NCBI RefSeq assembly: GCF_000733855.1
Contig: NZ_JPOJ01000001.1
Location: 2,621,001 to 2,685,000 of the forward strand
Reading direction: 5' to 3'
DNA from: Methylomicrobium agile
Lineage (GTDB): Bacteria; Pseudomonadota; Gammaproteobacteria; Methylococcales; Methylomonadaceae
DNA length: 64,000 nt
Shown in pieces: positions 42,472 to 52,954 of this stretch. The position numbers and the translations under genes were made by a program. A model generated the notes under the pieces. The model worked only from the letters and a program-made list of their open reading frames with translations, was not told where the DNA came from and searched no databases. The first letter of the stretch is position 1. The number at the start of each line of letters is the position of its first letter.

Positions 42472-42474
42472 CGC
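42384..42474. repeat. Palindromic repeat at the 3' end of the truncated membrane gene
   Basis: GGCAGGGATT (42384-42393) and AATCCCTGCC (42455-42464) are inverted repeats. The outer GTCATTCCGGCAGGGATT-type sequence occurs also on both sides in the element at 34653-35023, and CTTGCCATCCCTGGCTTC matches that element's AGCCAGGGATGGCAAGC on the other strand, so the two are related. Confidence 0.75.
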
Positions 42475-42576
42475 GTTTTTCTTTAAAAAGGCCGTTTACT
42501 CGAAATGAAAGCTCTTATCTTTGGATTTTATCCTCTGAGTTTTTTTTGCGCAGATGAGAAGGGTATCCAGGCTGCC

Positions 42577-43167
42577 TCATGTTTCATCCTTCTCTACCCA
42601 GATTTTTACGGCCGGGACCCGGTAATCCGCAAAGCGGTCCAGCAGCTTTTCGGGCTCGCTTTCCACGATCAGCATCGAACGGTGCGACGGACGGACGAAT
42701 TGTTCCGTCACGGCATGGTCCAGAAATTCGATCAGCGGATCGTAATAGCCTTCCGCATTGAGCAGGCCGCACGGTTTGCCGTGAAAGCCGAGCTGGGCCC
42801 AGGTCCAGATCTCGAAAAGTTCCTCCAGGGTGCCGAGGCCGCCGGGTAGGGCGATAAAGCCGTCGGCCAGTTCCGCCATTCGCATCTTGCGTTCGTGCAT
42901 CGAGTGGGTGACATGTAGTTCCGTTAATCGATAATGCGCGACTTCCTTGTGCATCAAGGCTTCCGGAATCACCCCGACCGCCCTGCCGCCGAGCCGCAGT
43001 ACATGGTCCGCAATCATGCCCATCAGGCCGATGCTCGCGCCGCCGTAGACGAGGCCGATACCGCGGTTAACCAGCGTTTCGGCAAGCGCGCGGGCTTTTC
43101 CGGCATAGGCCTCCCGGCTACCGGGGCTTGAGCCGCAATAGACGCAGATATTTTTGAGCTGTCTCAT
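42577..43167 (-). CDS. LOG-family protein (TIGR00730, cytokinin riboside monophosphate phosphoribohydrolase-like)
   Basis: From the ATG at 43167, 196 residues starting MRQLKNICVYCGSSPGS. The Rossmann features LVYGGASIGLMGMIADHVL and the signature PGGLGTLEELFEIWTWAQLG (active-site Arg in HERKMRMAEL) are complete. Family members remove ribose-5-phosphate from AMP or modified AMP. In bacteria the physiological substrate is usually unknown, and lysine decarboxylase, an old annotation, is not supported. The open frame reaches 43344, but the added residues are unconserved and overlap the DUF2238 gene end. Confidence 0.9.
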   Translation of the reverse strand: MRQLKNICVYCGSSPGSREAYAGKARALAETLVNRGIGLVYGGASIGLMGMIADHVLRLGGRAVGVIPEALMHKEVAHYRLTELHVTHSMHERKMRMAELADGFIALPGGLGTLEELFEIWTWAQLGFHGKPCGLLNAEGYYDPLIEFLDHAVTEQFVRPSHRSMLIVESEPEKLLDRFADYRVPAVKIWVEKDET

Positions 43168-43241
43168 ATGTCCGAAGCCATCCGATCGGGAGCATGATGT
43201 GTTGCGGCGCTGTTGTAGAGGTGCCCGGTCTTCATCAGATT

Positions 43242-43907
43242 TTATGATCTTCCGAAGCCGGGTGTGGCGGCGAGCGGTGCCAATTGCCGGTCGTGCAGTC
43301 GGTGCAAACCGCTCAATGCCAGTATGGCGCCCAGCAAGGCCCACGCCATGTCCGACTGCGTATCCCAGACGTAGCCTTGCGTGCCGAGAAAGGCTTCGGC
43401 GGCATCTTTACTGAGCAGGGCCGTCCACCATTCGATCATTTCGTAAAAGGCGGCGACCGCCAGGCAAAAACAGACGATCATGAAGTTTAGCCATGACGGC
43501 TTCCGGAGCACCCGGTTGCGGATCAGGATCTCCCGGGAGACGATCGCCGGATTGAAGCCCTGCATGAAATGGCCGAGTTTGTCGTAATTGTTGCGTTCGA
43601 AGCCGAAAATGTCTTTAAGCGTGTCGAACAACGGGACTTCCGCGTAAGTGTAATGGCCGCCGATCATCAGGATCACGCTGTGTGCGATGATCAGCCAGTA
43701 AGCTAGCGGCGTCAGCGGGAAGCGCCTGCGGGTGGCGATAACGATGAGGATTCCGATAACGGCGGGCAGGGTTTCGAGGATCCATGTGGGATAGTCCTTC
43801 GGACGGATACCGGACCAGATGAAAGCGGTCCAGAAAAGCGCGAGCCCGAGGCAATAGAAAAAGCGAGGATGAGTGCGCATTGGCGGTGTGCGTTGGTTTT
43901 TTGCCAT
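43242..43907 (-). CDS. DUF2238 (YjdF-like) membrane protein
   Basis: 221 residues with about six hydrophobic segments. FGFERNNYDKLGHFMQGFNPAI, FYEMIEWW and GTQGYVWDTQSDMAWALLG are the conserved segments of DUF2238 (PF09997), rich in His, Asp and Glu within the membrane region, which suggests a metal-dependent membrane enzyme (inference). Function unknown. It precedes the LOG gene on the same strand with a gap of 74 bases. Confidence 0.85.
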   Translation of the reverse strand: MAKNQRTPPMRTHPRFFYCLGLALFWTAFIWSGIRPKDYPTWILETLPAVIGILIVIATRRRFPLTPLAYWLIIAHSVILMIGGHYTYAEVPLFDTLKDIFGFERNNYDKLGHFMQGFNPAIVSREILIRNRVLRKPSWLNFMIVCFCLAVAAFYEMIEWWTALLSKDAAEAFLGTQGYVWDTQSDMAWALLGAILALSGLHRLHDRQLAPLAATPGFGRS

Positions 43908-44116
43908 TATGGCAAAACTCCGGCGTTTTTAAAATCAATGCCGCGCGGCGAGCCGATATCCCATATGTCTTTAAGAAAAGAAAGACGAATTGGGATAGTG
44001 CTTCTGGAAACTGCTTTGGCGCGTCTATTGCCCAGTGCGGAAAAAACGCGCTCGGGTATGCCGACTCATCCGACCAACGGCTAGACGGCATTGGCCGGAC
44101 TTTCGGCCGGTCCGCA

Positions 44117-44290
44117 TCAGGACAGGAAAAGATAGATCGCGCGCCGCGCTCTTTTAATCGCTTCGTCGTCATTTTCGGCCGTCACATTGATGATCGATCT
44201 GAGTTGATCTCCCAAAAATACGCGCAAATGATAACCGTAATCGTCGTAAATTAATTCCGCGTCATTCCATTTTTCAATGATGCGTATCAT
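44117..44290 (-). CDS. Small protein of 57 residues, unknown function
   Basis: A short frame with a good Shine-Dalgarno AAGGAG five to six bases before the ATG. The product begins MIRIIEKWNDAELIYDDYGY and ends RRAIYLFLS; it is charged, with alternating hydrophobic and acidic residues, and could be one alpha/beta domain. Codon composition is like a true gene and not like the sequence around it. I do not recognise the family. It stands alone between DUF2238 and an AT-rich gap, so no role can be suggested. Confidence 0.6.
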   Translation of the reverse strand: MIRIIEKWNDAELIYDDYGYHLRVFLGDQLRSIINVTAENDDEAIKRARRAIYLFLS

Positions 44291-44831
44291 ACACACTCCT
44301 TATCAATTTCAAAACTTGGTGATGTTGAGGGGGACTAAAAATCAATAAGCAAAAAACAGGCCATTTTTATTTTTGCTTGATTAATGCGGCTTGGTTGGGG
44401 AAGAGGTTGCTTTTCCCCCGCGAATTAATGAAATTCGACGGTTGATTTCACCCTTTAGGCGGGTTTTTTTCTCAGCTGCAGCCTATTATTCTTTCCGCAA
44501 AATGAATACGCGATGAACGGGCGGCAAAGTGAAAATGAGACCCCTGTAGGGGATGAGTAGTTCATATTAACAACCTACATCAGTTGATGAAGCATAGCAT
44601 GAAGTTGGAGTCATCGTATATTGAAAATGGTTTAAAAATTGAATATAAAGGTCTGGTAGGAAATAACTTTTCAATTATTGACGTTACAAAAGCAGATTAT
44701 TCACGCCTCTTTTTGAAAAAAGGGGGCGGGGAGATTTATCAAACAAATCCCCCTCGATTTCCCTTTTTCAAAAGGGGGAAGTGTTTTTTGACGAAAGCCT
44801 AAATTTATGAGGGTGAGATTTTTTATAGCGT
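44291..44831. other. AT-rich intergenic region, about 540 bases
   Basis: Markedly AT-rich. A frame at 44584-44802 (MMKHSMKLESSYIENG..., 72 codons) has no recognisable family, and its last third is a repeat: CTTTTTGAAAAAAGGGGG and CCCTTTTTCAAAAGGGGG are inverted copies around 44708-44778. I take it as decayed or non-coding. A CACCCTTTAGGCGGGTTTTTT at 44449 resembles a half terminator. Confidence 0.5.
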
Positions 44832-44860
44832 AAAAAAAGCCCGCCGAAAGGCGGGCTTTT
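44832..44860 (-). terminator. Intrinsic terminator of the ilvBHC operon
   Basis: On the minus strand, AAAGCCCGCC-TTTC-GGCGGGCTTT (stem 44850-44859 with 44836-44845) is followed by a T-run. It lies 23 bases after the ilvC stop. Confidence 0.9.
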
Positions 44861-44882
44861 GGGTCGGACCGGATCGGTTGGA

Positions 44883-45926
<1,044 letters not shown>

Positions 45927-45953
45927 TTAGAAAAATGAAAACAGCCGGCGGCT

Positions 45954-46448
45954 TTACAAGTGCAGTCCGCTTTCGCCGCGCGAGATGCCGGTCGGGCCGG
46001 AACGGACGACTTCGAGGATCGCTTCGGGCGCGATGGCGGCGATGAATGCGTCGAGTTTTTCGGAAGGACCGGTCATCTCGACGACGTAAGTGGTCGCCGT
46101 GACGTCGATGATCTTGCCGCGGAAAATGTCCGCGAGGCTGCGGATCTCGAGCCGGTTCAGTTCGGTCGTCCGGATCTTGATCAGCATCAGTTCGCGTTCG
46201 ATGTGCGCGCCGACGTCGGCCAGATCGAGCACCTTGACCACGTCGATCAGCTTGTTCAACTGCTTGGTGATTTGTTCGACGATGTCGTCGCTGCCGCGCG
46301 TGACGATCGTCATCCGCGAGAGGGTAGGGTCTTCGGTCGGAGCGACGGTCAATGACTCGATATTGTAGCCGCGCGCCGAAAACAGGCCGGCGACGCGCGA
46401 CAGTGCGCCGGATTCGTTTTCCATTAAAACGGAGATAATGTGTCTCAT
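45954..46448 (-). CDS. ilvH: Acetolactate synthase small (regulatory) subunit
   Basis: 164 residues. The N-terminal ACT domain ([30 protein letters not shown], split by the valine-binding Asn/Gly region) and the C-terminal regulatory half (MTGPSEKLDAFI) are present. It gives the catalytic subunit full activity and valine feedback. Its start overlaps the ilvB stop by one base, which indicates coupled synthesis of the two subunits. Confidence 0.96.
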   Translation of the reverse strand: MRHIISVLMENESGALSRVAGLFSARGYNIESLTVAPTEDPTLSRMTIVTRGSDDIVEQITKQLNKLIDVVKVLDLADVGAHIERELMLIKIRTTELNRLEIRSLADIFRGKIIDVTATTYVVEMTGPSEKLDAFIAAIAPEAILEVVRSGPTGISRGESGLHL

Positions 46449-48184
46449 TAGGCCAGTTCCCTGTCTGTCGAGGCGGAAGCGGCAACCCGGAGCTTCATGT
46501 CGTTATGGGCTTTGCCGGCTTCTATCATGGGATACACGTTTTCGGTTCGGTCGGTGATGATGTCCAGGAACACGGTACGGTCTTTCAGTGCGAACGCCTG
46601 TTCGAGCGCCGGCCGAACCTCGTCGGGCCTGTCGATGCGCATGCCGACATGGCCGTAGGCTTCGGCGAGTTTGACGAAGTCCGGAATCGTGTCCATGTAC
46701 GAATGCGAATAACGGCTTTCGTAGGAAAACTCCTGCCATTGCCGCACCATGCCCATGTAGCGGTTGTTCAGGTTGACGATCTTGATCGGCGTATTGTACT
46801 GCAGCGCAGTCGACAGTTCCTGAATGCACATCTGGATACTGGCTTCGCCGGTCACGCAGGCGACTTCCGCTTCCGGATGCCCGATCTTGACGCCGATCGC
46901 GGCGGGCAGGCCGAAGCCCATCGTGCCGAGGCCGCCGGAATTGATCCAGTGCCGGGGTTTGTCGAATTTGTAATACTGTGCCGCCCACATCTGGTGCTGG
47001 CCGACGTCGGAAGTGATATAGGCGTCGCCCCGGGTAACTTCCCAAAGCTGCTCGATCACGTACTGCGGCTTGATCAGGGGGCTCGAACGGTCGTATTCCA
47101 GGCATTGGATCGCCTGCCACTGCGCGATCTGTTTCCACCAGTCGTCCAGTGCCTTTTTGTTCGGCTTCTTTTTATGTTCCCGAATCAGTTCGATCATCTG
47201 TTCCAGCACCGGCTTCACTTCGCCGACGATCGGAATGTCGACCTTGACCGTTTTGGAGATCGAGGCCGGGTCGACATCGATATGGATGATTTTCGCGTGC
47301 GGGCAGAAGCGGTCCAGTTTGCCGGTGACGCGGTCGTCGAAGCGCGCGCCGATCGCGATGATCAGATCGCTTTCGTGCATCGCCATGTTCGCTTCGTAGG
47401 TGCCGTGCATGCCGAGCATGCCGATGAACTGCTGGTCGGTGGCCGGGTAGGCGCCGAGCCCCATCAGCGTATTGGTGACCGGGTAACCGAGCAGGTGGGC
47501 GAGCTCGGTCAGTTCCTGGCTGGCTTCGCCGAGCACGACGCCGCCGCCGGAATAAATGACCGGGCGCTCCGCGGACAGCAGCAGGTCGACCGCTTTCTTG
47601 ATCTGGCCCTTGTGGCCGGTCACGGTCGGGTTGTAGGAGCGGATCGAGACCTTTTTCGGGTAATGGTACGGTACCTTGATGCGGGGGTCGGTCATGTCCT
47701 TCGGAATGTCGACCACGACCGGGCCAGGCCGGCCGGTGGTCGCGATGTAGAAGGCTTTCTTGACCGTTTCGGCGATCTTGTTGACGTCCTTGACCAGGAA
47801 ATTGTGCTTCACGCAGGGACGGCTGATGCCGATCATATCGACTTCCTGGAACGCGTCGCTGCCGATCACCGGCATCGAAACCTGTCCCGAGATTACCACC
47901 AGCGGGATGGAGTCCATGTAGGCGGTCGCGATGCCGGTGATCGCATTGGTGGCGCCGGGGCCGGAGGTGACCAGCACCACGCCGGGTTTGCCGGTTGCGC
48001 GCGCATAGCCGTCGGCCGCGTGGGTCGCGCCCTGCTCGTGCCGCACCAGAATATGCTTGATGTCCTGCTGTTGGAACAGCGCGTCGTACAAATGCAGTAC
48101 TGCGCCGCCAGGATAGCCGAAAATATATTCAACGCCTTCGTCTTTGAGACTCTGCACCAAAATTTGTGCGCCGTTTAGCTCCAC
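46448..48184 (-). CDS. ilvB: Acetolactate synthase large (catalytic) subunit
   Basis: 578 residues starting with GTG, with GAGG seven bases upstream. TPP enzyme features: [14 protein letters not shown], the catalytic Glu in [20 protein letters not shown]/structural part in [12 protein letters not shown], and the C-terminal TPP motif [20 protein letters not shown]...NLNNRYMGM (GEA where GDG is usual, common in gammaproteobacterial enzymes). It condenses two pyruvates, or pyruvate and 2-oxobutyrate. No leader peptide with Ile/Val/Leu codons is evident upstream, so classical attenuation is not supported. Confidence 0.97.
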   Translation of the reverse strand: MELNGAQILVQSLKDEGVEYIFGYPGGAVLHLYDALFQQQDIKHILVRHEQGATHAADGYARATGKPGVVLVTSGPGATNAITGIATAYMDSIPLVVISGQVSMPVIGSDAFQEVDMIGISRPCVKHNFLVKDVNKIAETVKKAFYIATTGRPGPVVVDIPKDMTDPRIKVPYHYPKKVSIRSYNPTVTGHKGQIKKAVDLLLSAERPVIYSGGGVVLGEASQELTELAHLLGYPVTNTLMGLGAYPATDQQFIGMLGMHGTYEANMAMHESDLIIAIGARFDDRVTGKLDRFCPHAKIIHIDVDPASISKTVKVDIPIVGEVKPVLEQMIELIREHKKKPNKKALDDWWKQIAQWQAIQCLEYDRSSPLIKPQYVIEQLWEVTRGDAYITSDVGQHQMWAAQYYKFDKPRHWINSGGLGTMGFGLPAAIGVKIGHPEAEVACVTGEASIQMCIQELSTALQYNTPIKIVNLNNRYMGMVRQWQEFSYESRYSHSYMDTIPDFVKLAEAYGHVGMRIDRPDEVRPALEQAFALKDRTVFLDIITDRTENVYPMIEAGKAHNDMKLRVAASASTDRELA

Positions 48185-48617
48185 CCCAGTACCTCGTTAA
48201 CCTGAAAATTTTCTCAAGCCGGCAATTCGGCTTCGTGTTTTGCCGCATGGTCAATACCGCTTCGGTAAAAACGCATCGAATAACCGTTTATTATAAGCCA
48301 TTATTCCGGCAATAGCTTCAGTATTCTACCCGGTTCTCGATAAAATTGTAATGACCAATCTCGATGCGATGATTTTGCGCTTCGGGTGTTCTCTTACGGC
48401 ATGCGAGTTGCATAATTTATCCGTACAAACGGCTATGATTCCGCTCATGCACGATCCTGGCGGGTTAGGCGTTTTGATTGGGCGTTTTCCGCCCCAAAAT
48501 GGGTCTGTTGACGGAAGTTGACGGAGAATCGGCGAAAATCCGAAAACTTAGCTGAAACCTCAATTAAAAAAGCCTAAAATGGCCTCCATCTTTTATTAAC
48601 TGACTGCGATCCGAACA
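48185..48617. other. Intergenic region between divergent ilvB and glgP, 433 bases
   Basis: Must contain both promoters. A small AGCCG-GCAATT-CGGCT hairpin lies at about 48216-48231 in the ilvB leader. I see no good promoter match, no leader peptide, and no recognised RNA element. Confidence 0.5.
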
Positions 48618-51119
48618 ATGCCTAAGAGACAATTCAAAAAGAGCCAACCAAAAACCGAGATTACGAAGCTGCCCGGTTTGGGAATGGACACGGGGGGACT
48701 GAAGGACGATTTCAAGCGTTATTATGGGAACCGGCTGGGCCGGGATGAAAATTGCGCTTCGCTGCATTATGCCTACGAGGCGTTTTCGCTGGCGATCAGC
48801 GACCGCCTGATCGAGCGTTGGAAAAAGACCTATAACGCCTATAAACAGGCCGACAGCAAAATGGCGTATTACCTATCGATGGAGTTTCTGATGGGGCGCA
48901 CCTTGAGCAATGCCATGCTGAACCTGGGTATCGACGAATCGGCCAAAAGCGCTCTCTACGACTTGGGGCTGGAGCTGGAAGAACTGGTCGAGAACGAGCC
49001 CGATGCGGGACTCGGCAACGGCGGCCTGGGCCGGCTGGCCGCCTGCTTCATCGACAGCTGCGCGACCTTGCAACTGCCGGTGACCGGCTACGGCCTGCGC
49101 TACGAATACGGCATGTTTACGCAGCTAATCGTCAACGGCGAACAGGTCGAAAAGCCCGACCACTGGCTGCGCAACGGCAACGTCTGGGAAATCGAACGCC
49201 TCGAATACAAGCAAAGGATCAAGTTCGGAGGGCGTACCGAGACGCATGTCGACGAATTCGGACGGAAAAGGGTTTCCTGGGTCGATACGCACGACGTGCT
49301 GGCGGTGCCGTTCGACACGCCGGTCCCCGGCTACCAGAACGGTACGGTCAATACGCTGCGGCTGTGGAAGGCGACCGCGACCGAAGAATTCAATCTCGAC
49401 GAATTCAACGCGGGTGATTATGCGGAATCGGTCGCCGCGAAAAATACCGCCGAAAACATCACGATGGTGTTGTACCCGAACGACGCCAACGAAAACGGCA
49501 AGGCATTGCGCCTGAAACAGCAATATTTACTCGCCTCGGCCAGCCTGCAGGACGTGCTCGAAAGATGGATCGGCCGTCACGGCAACGACTTCAGCCAGTT
49601 TGCGGCGAAAAACTGTTTCCAATTGAACGATACGCACCCGAGCATCGCCGTTGCGGAACTGATGCGGCTGTTGATCGACGTGTATGGCCTCGAATGGTAT
49701 GAAGCTTGGCTGATTACGCGCGAAACGATGGCGTACACGAATCATACGCTGTTGCCGGAGGCGCTGGAAAGATGGTCGGTCTCGTTGTTTAGGAGCCTGT
49801 TGCCGCGCCTGCTCGAAATCATCTTCCAGATCAATGCGGACTTCCTGACCGAAGTGTCGGCGCGCTGGCCCGGCGACATCGATCGTCAGCGCCGGATGTC
49901 GTTGATCGAGGAGGGCCACGAGCAGCATGTCCGTATGGCCTACCTTGCGATCGTGGGCAGCTTCTCGGTCAACGGGGTCGCGGAACTGCATTCCAAGCTC
50001 TTGCAACAGGGGCTGTTTCGTGACTTTTATGAATTGTGGCCCGAAAAATTCAACAACAAGACGAACGGCGTCACGCCGCGCCGTTGGCTCGCTTCCTGCA
50101 ATCCCGACCTGGCCGAATTGATTACCGAAACGATCGGCGGCGGCTGGCTGACCGATCTGACCCAACTGAAAAAATTGGAGAAATACGCCGACGACAAGGC
50201 TTTCCAAAAACGCTGGCAGGAAGTGCGCCTGAATGCGAAAAAACGCCTGGTCGATTACAAGAAAGCGGAGCACGACATCGATGTGAATCTGGACGCGCTG
50301 TTCGATGTACAGGTCAAACGAATCCACGAATACAAGCGGCAGTTGCTGAACGTATTGCACGTGATTCATTTGTACGACCGAATCAAGCGCGGCGATACCG
50401 CCAACTGGACCAGCCGCTGCGTACTGATCGGCGGCAAGGCGGCGCCAGGCTACTTCATGGCGAAGCGGATCATCAAGCTGATCAACAACGTCTCGGAAGT
50501 GATCAACAACGACCCGATGGTCGGCGACAAGCTCAAACTGATTTTTTTGCCGAATTATCGGGTATCGGGGATGGAAAAAATCTGTCCGGGCGCCGATTTG
50601 TCCGAGCAGATCTCGACCGCCGGCAAGGAAGCCTCCGGCACCGGCAATATGAAGTTCATGATGAACGGCGCCTTGACGATCGGTACGCTCGACGGCGCTA
50701 ACATCGAGATCCGCGAAGAAGTCGGCGACGAGAATTTCTTCCTGTTCGGACTGACCGAGCAGGAGGTTGAGGAGGCGCGCCGCCATTACGATCCCGTGGG
50801 GATCATCGAAGCCGACGAAGACCTGAAGCGGGTGATGAATCTGCTTGAGATGCGCTATTTCAACTCCTTCGAGCCGGACATTTTCGATCCGGTCATCGCC
50901 TCGCTGAAAAGTCCATACGATCCGTGGATGACGATCGCCGACTTCCGCAGTTTCGTCGATGCCCAGCGCCGCGTGGAGGAAGCTTATCGGGACCAGGAGC
51001 GCTGGACGCGGATGAGCATTCTCAACTGCGCCGCCAGCGGCAAATTTTCGACCGATCGCACGATCGCCGACTACAACAACGAAATCTGGAAACTGACACC
51101 GATTCCGGCCCTGGATTGA
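48618..51119 (+). CDS. glgP: Glycogen/starch/alpha-glucan phosphorylase
   Basis: 833 residues, family length. Recognisable are YYLSMEFLMGRTLSNAML, GLGNGGLGRLAACF, QLNDTHPSIAVAELMR, the phosphate-site KRIHEYKRQLLN, and the PLP lysine region EASGTGNMKFMMNGALTIGT. It releases glucose-1-phosphate from glycogen. Methanotrophs of this group store glycogen, and the PPi-PFK and PPDK in this window belong to the connected pathway. No regulatory site can be seen in the protein; the gene is followed after 9 bases by trmL. Confidence 0.97.
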   Translation: MPKRQFKKSQPKTEITKLPGLGMDTGGLKDDFKRYYGNRLGRDENCASLHYAYEAFSLAISDRLIERWKKTYNAYKQADSKMAYYLSMEFLMGRTLSNAMLNLGIDESAKSALYDLGLELEELVENEPDAGLGNGGLGRLAACFIDSCATLQLPVTGYGLRYEYGMFTQLIVNGEQVEKPDHWLRNGNVWEIERLEYKQRIKFGGRTETHVDEFGRKRVSWVDTHDVLAVPFDTPVPGYQNGTVNTLRLWKATATEEFNLDEFNAGDYAESVAAKNTAENITMVLYPNDANENGKALRLKQQYLLASASLQDVLERWIGRHGNDFSQFAAKNCFQLNDTHPSIAVAELMRLLIDVYGLEWYEAWLITRETMAYTNHTLLPEALERWSVSLFRSLLPRLLEIIFQINADFLTEVSARWPGDIDRQRRMSLIEEGHEQHVRMAYLAIVGSFSVNGVAELHSKLLQQGLFRDFYELWPEKFNNKTNGVTPRRWLASCNPDLAELITETIGGGWLTDLTQLKKLEKYADDKAFQKRWQEVRLNAKKRLVDYKKAEHDIDVNLDALFDVQVKRIHEYKRQLLNVLHVIHLYDRIKRGDTANWTSRCVLIGGKAAPGYFMAKRIIKLINNVSEVINNDPMVGDKLKLIFLPNYRVSGMEKICPGADLSEQISTAGKEASGTGNMKFMMNGALTIGTLDGANIEIREEVGDENFFLFGLTEQEVEEARRHYDPVGIIEADEDLKRVMNLLEMRYFNSFEPDIFDPVIASLKSPYDPWMTIADFRSFVDAQRRVEEAYRDQERWTRMSILNCAASGKFSTDRTIADYNNEIWKLTPIPALD

Positions 51120-51128
51120 CGGTTTTCG

Positions 51129-51599
51129 ATGTTGCATATTGTGTTGTACGAGCCGGAGATTCCTGCGAACTCCGGCAATATCATCCGGCTTTGCGCCAAT
51201 ACCGGCGCAAAGCTGCACCTGATCGAGCCGCTGGGTTTCGAACTGGAAGACAAGAAATTGCGTCGGGCCGGGCTCGATTATCACGAATGGGCCGAGGTGA
51301 AGGTGTATCCGGCACTGGCCGATTTTCTGGAGCGCGTACGGCCCGGCCGCGTCTTCGCGTTGAGCACGAAAGGCCGGAAGCTGTTCAGCGACGTCGCCTT
51401 CCAGGCCGGCGACGCCTTGCTGTTCGGCCCCGAGAGCCGTGGCCTGCCGGTAAGCCTGCTGGCCGATCTTGGTGAAGCGCGCTGCCTGTACCTGCCGATG
51501 CGCCCGGAGAGCCGCAGTTTGAACCTGTCGAATACCGCGGCGGCGGCGGTGTACGAAGCCTGGCGGCAATTAGGATTTGCCGGCGCGGCGCTCAAGTGA
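51129..51599 (+). CDS. trmL: tRNA (cytidine/uridine(34)-2'-O)-methyltransferase
   Basis: 156 residues of the SPOUT fold. [38 protein letters not shown] and [23 protein letters not shown] are the three TrmH-family motifs with the trefoil-knot SAM site; length and motifs fit TrmL. It methylates the wobble-base ribose of tRNA(Leu) isoacceptors. It starts 9 bases after the glgP stop and is probably read on the same mRNA. Confidence 0.95.
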   Translation: MLHIVLYEPEIPANSGNIIRLCANTGAKLHLIEPLGFELEDKKLRRAGLDYHEWAEVKVYPALADFLERVRPGRVFALSTKGRKLFSDVAFQAGDALLFGPESRGLPVSLLADLGEARCLYLPMRPESRSLNLSNTAAAAVYEAWRQLGFAGAALK

Positions 51600-51690
51600 G
51601 GTTTTTTCCTGTCTGTGCCGGACGGGCTAAAAATCGGCGCGGCCGTTTTTCGCCGGCTTCATCGCTGAATCGATCGCTTGGGAAAATAAC

Positions 51691-51768
51691 ATGTCGAAAT
51701 TTTCAGTTGTTTTCGACATATTAGCTTTACATGTTTATCGCTTCGACATATCTTTACAATATGTCGAA
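51691..51768. promoter_or_regulatory. Operator-like region with four TGTCGAA half-sites upstream of fic
   Basis: Two inverted pairs: ATGTCGAAA (51691-51699)/TTTCGACAT (51711-51719), and TTCGACATAT (51742-51751)/ATATGTCGAA (51759-51768). They stand 20-100 bases before the Fic gene, whose product ends in a winged helix, so it may repress itself here. The region is AT-rich between the sites. Confidence 0.7.
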
Positions 51769-51787
51769 ATTTTAAAGAATGTTAAAC

Positions 51788-51904
51788 ATGACGTGGCGAC
51801 CAGAGCAACCTTATAACCCGCTTCCGCCGTTGCCACCGCAAATGGAATATGAAAGCATCAGCGGTGCTAAAAGCCTGCATTCCGGCCCGGGCGGCACTGG
51901 CTGA
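51788..51904 (+). other. Out-of-frame N-terminal segment of the Fic gene
   Basis: ATG at 51788 starts MTWRPEQPYNPLPPLPPQME, the typical N-terminus of this Fic family, but the frame ends at TGA 51902-51904. The main Fic frame is shifted by one base from about 51855 on. One inserted base (or an assembly error) between 51854 and 51862 explains it. Confidence 0.7.
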
Positions 51905-52898
51905 ACTCAAGCAGGCGGGCGAATTGCTGCCCAATCAAGGACTGTTGATCAACCTGTTGCCTTTACTGGAAGCGCAAGGCAGTTCCGAGATCGAAAACAT
52001 CGTCACGACGACCGACAAACTTTTCCGTTTTGCAGAAGAAGACCATCGGGCCGATCCGATGACCAAGGAAGCGCAGCGTTACCGTACGGCGCTGCGTCAG
52101 GGATACGAGGGGCTTGTCAATCGGCCGTTATGCGCCAACACCGCGCTGGAAATTTGCAGCACGATCAAATCGGTGCAAATGGACATTCGCAAGGTGCCGG
52201 GAACCATGCTCAGCAACCAGGCGAATGGAGACATCATCTATACGCCGCCGGTGGGCGAATCGATCATCCGCGATCTGCTGGGCAACTGGGAAAATTACCT
52301 GCACGCGGAAGACGATACCGACCCATTGATCAAAATGGCGATCGCCCATTATCAATTCGAGGCGATTCATCCGTTTACCGATGGCAACGGGAGTACCGGG
52401 CGCATCCTCAATATCCTGTATTTGATCGACCGACAGTTGTTGACCTTGCCGATCCTGTACCTGAGCCGTTATATCGTCCGGCGCAAACAGGATTACTACC
52501 GCCTGCTGCTGGCGGTGACGCAGTACCAACAGTGGGAGGAATGGATCATTTTCATGCTGAAAGCCGTCGAAGTCACGGCCGGCTGGACTACCGCAAAAAT
52601 TGCCGCGATACGCTTGTTGATCGAACATACGGGCAACCATGTCAGAACGCGGTTGCCGCAGATTTACAGCCATGAACTGATGCAAATCGTTTTCGAGCAG
52701 CCTTATTGCCGGATACAAAATCTGGTGGAAAGGGGGGTCGCCAAGCGCCAGACCGCATCATCCTATCTGAAGCAGCTCGCGGAAATCGGCGTGCTGACTG
52801 AAATCCGAGCCGGCAAGGAAAAACTGTTCGTGCATCCGAAATTGATACGGCTGTTGACCCAGGACGGACATGAGTTTGCCTTTTACCAGGCGAAATAA
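51849..52898 (+). CDS. Fic-domain protein with C-terminal winged helix (N-terminus frameshifted)
   Basis: 349 residues in the main frame. An N-terminal segment has the inhibitory helix motif S-x-x-x-E-N in GSSEIENIVTTTD (about 45-50), as in class II Fic enzymes. The catalytic motif is HPFTDGNGSTGR (His174); the canonical Arg after GNG is Ser here, which may weaken ATP binding or be normal for the group. The C-terminus (LMQIVFEQPYCRIQNLVER, VAKRQTASSYLKQLAEIGVL) is a winged helix. Fic proteins transfer AMP to target proteins. The conserved first 20 residues lie in another frame (51788-51904), so the native start is lost; ATG 51849 may restart translation. The inverted repeats upstream suggest autoregulation. 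Confidence 0.82.
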   Translation: MKASAVLKACIPARAALAELKQAGELLPNQGLLINLLPLLEAQGSSEIENIVTTTDKLFRFAEEDHRADPMTKEAQRYRTALRQGYEGLVNRPLCANTALEICSTIKSVQMDIRKVPGTMLSNQANGDIIYTPPVGESIIRDLLGNWENYLHAEDDTDPLIKMAIAHYQFEAIHPFTDGNGSTGRILNILYLIDRQLLTLPILYLSRYIVRRKQDYYRLLLAVTQYQQWEEWIIFMLKAVEVTAGWTTAKIAAIRLLIEHTGNHVRTRLPQIYSHELMQIVFEQPYCRIQNLVERGVAKRQTASSYLKQLAEIGVLTEIRAGKEKLFVHPKLIRLLTQDGHEFAFYQAK

Positions 52899-52954
52899 AT
52901 GCTGTGGGGCGACAGCAAACCGGTCTTTTTCCTGTGGTCTACAGTAGCCGGGAA

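Noticed and set aside
44584-44802. 72-codon frame as a gene
   Set aside because: AT-rich, unrecognised, no clear ribosome binding site, and its last third is a palindromic repeat.
46505-48178. Open frame of 557 codons opposite ilvB
   Set aside because: Composition artefact of the GC-rich gene on the other strand, with His/Asp/Arg-rich sequence and no family.
49527-51569. Open frame of 680 codons opposite glgP/trmL
   Set aside because: Same reason; it crosses two well-identified genes on the other strand.
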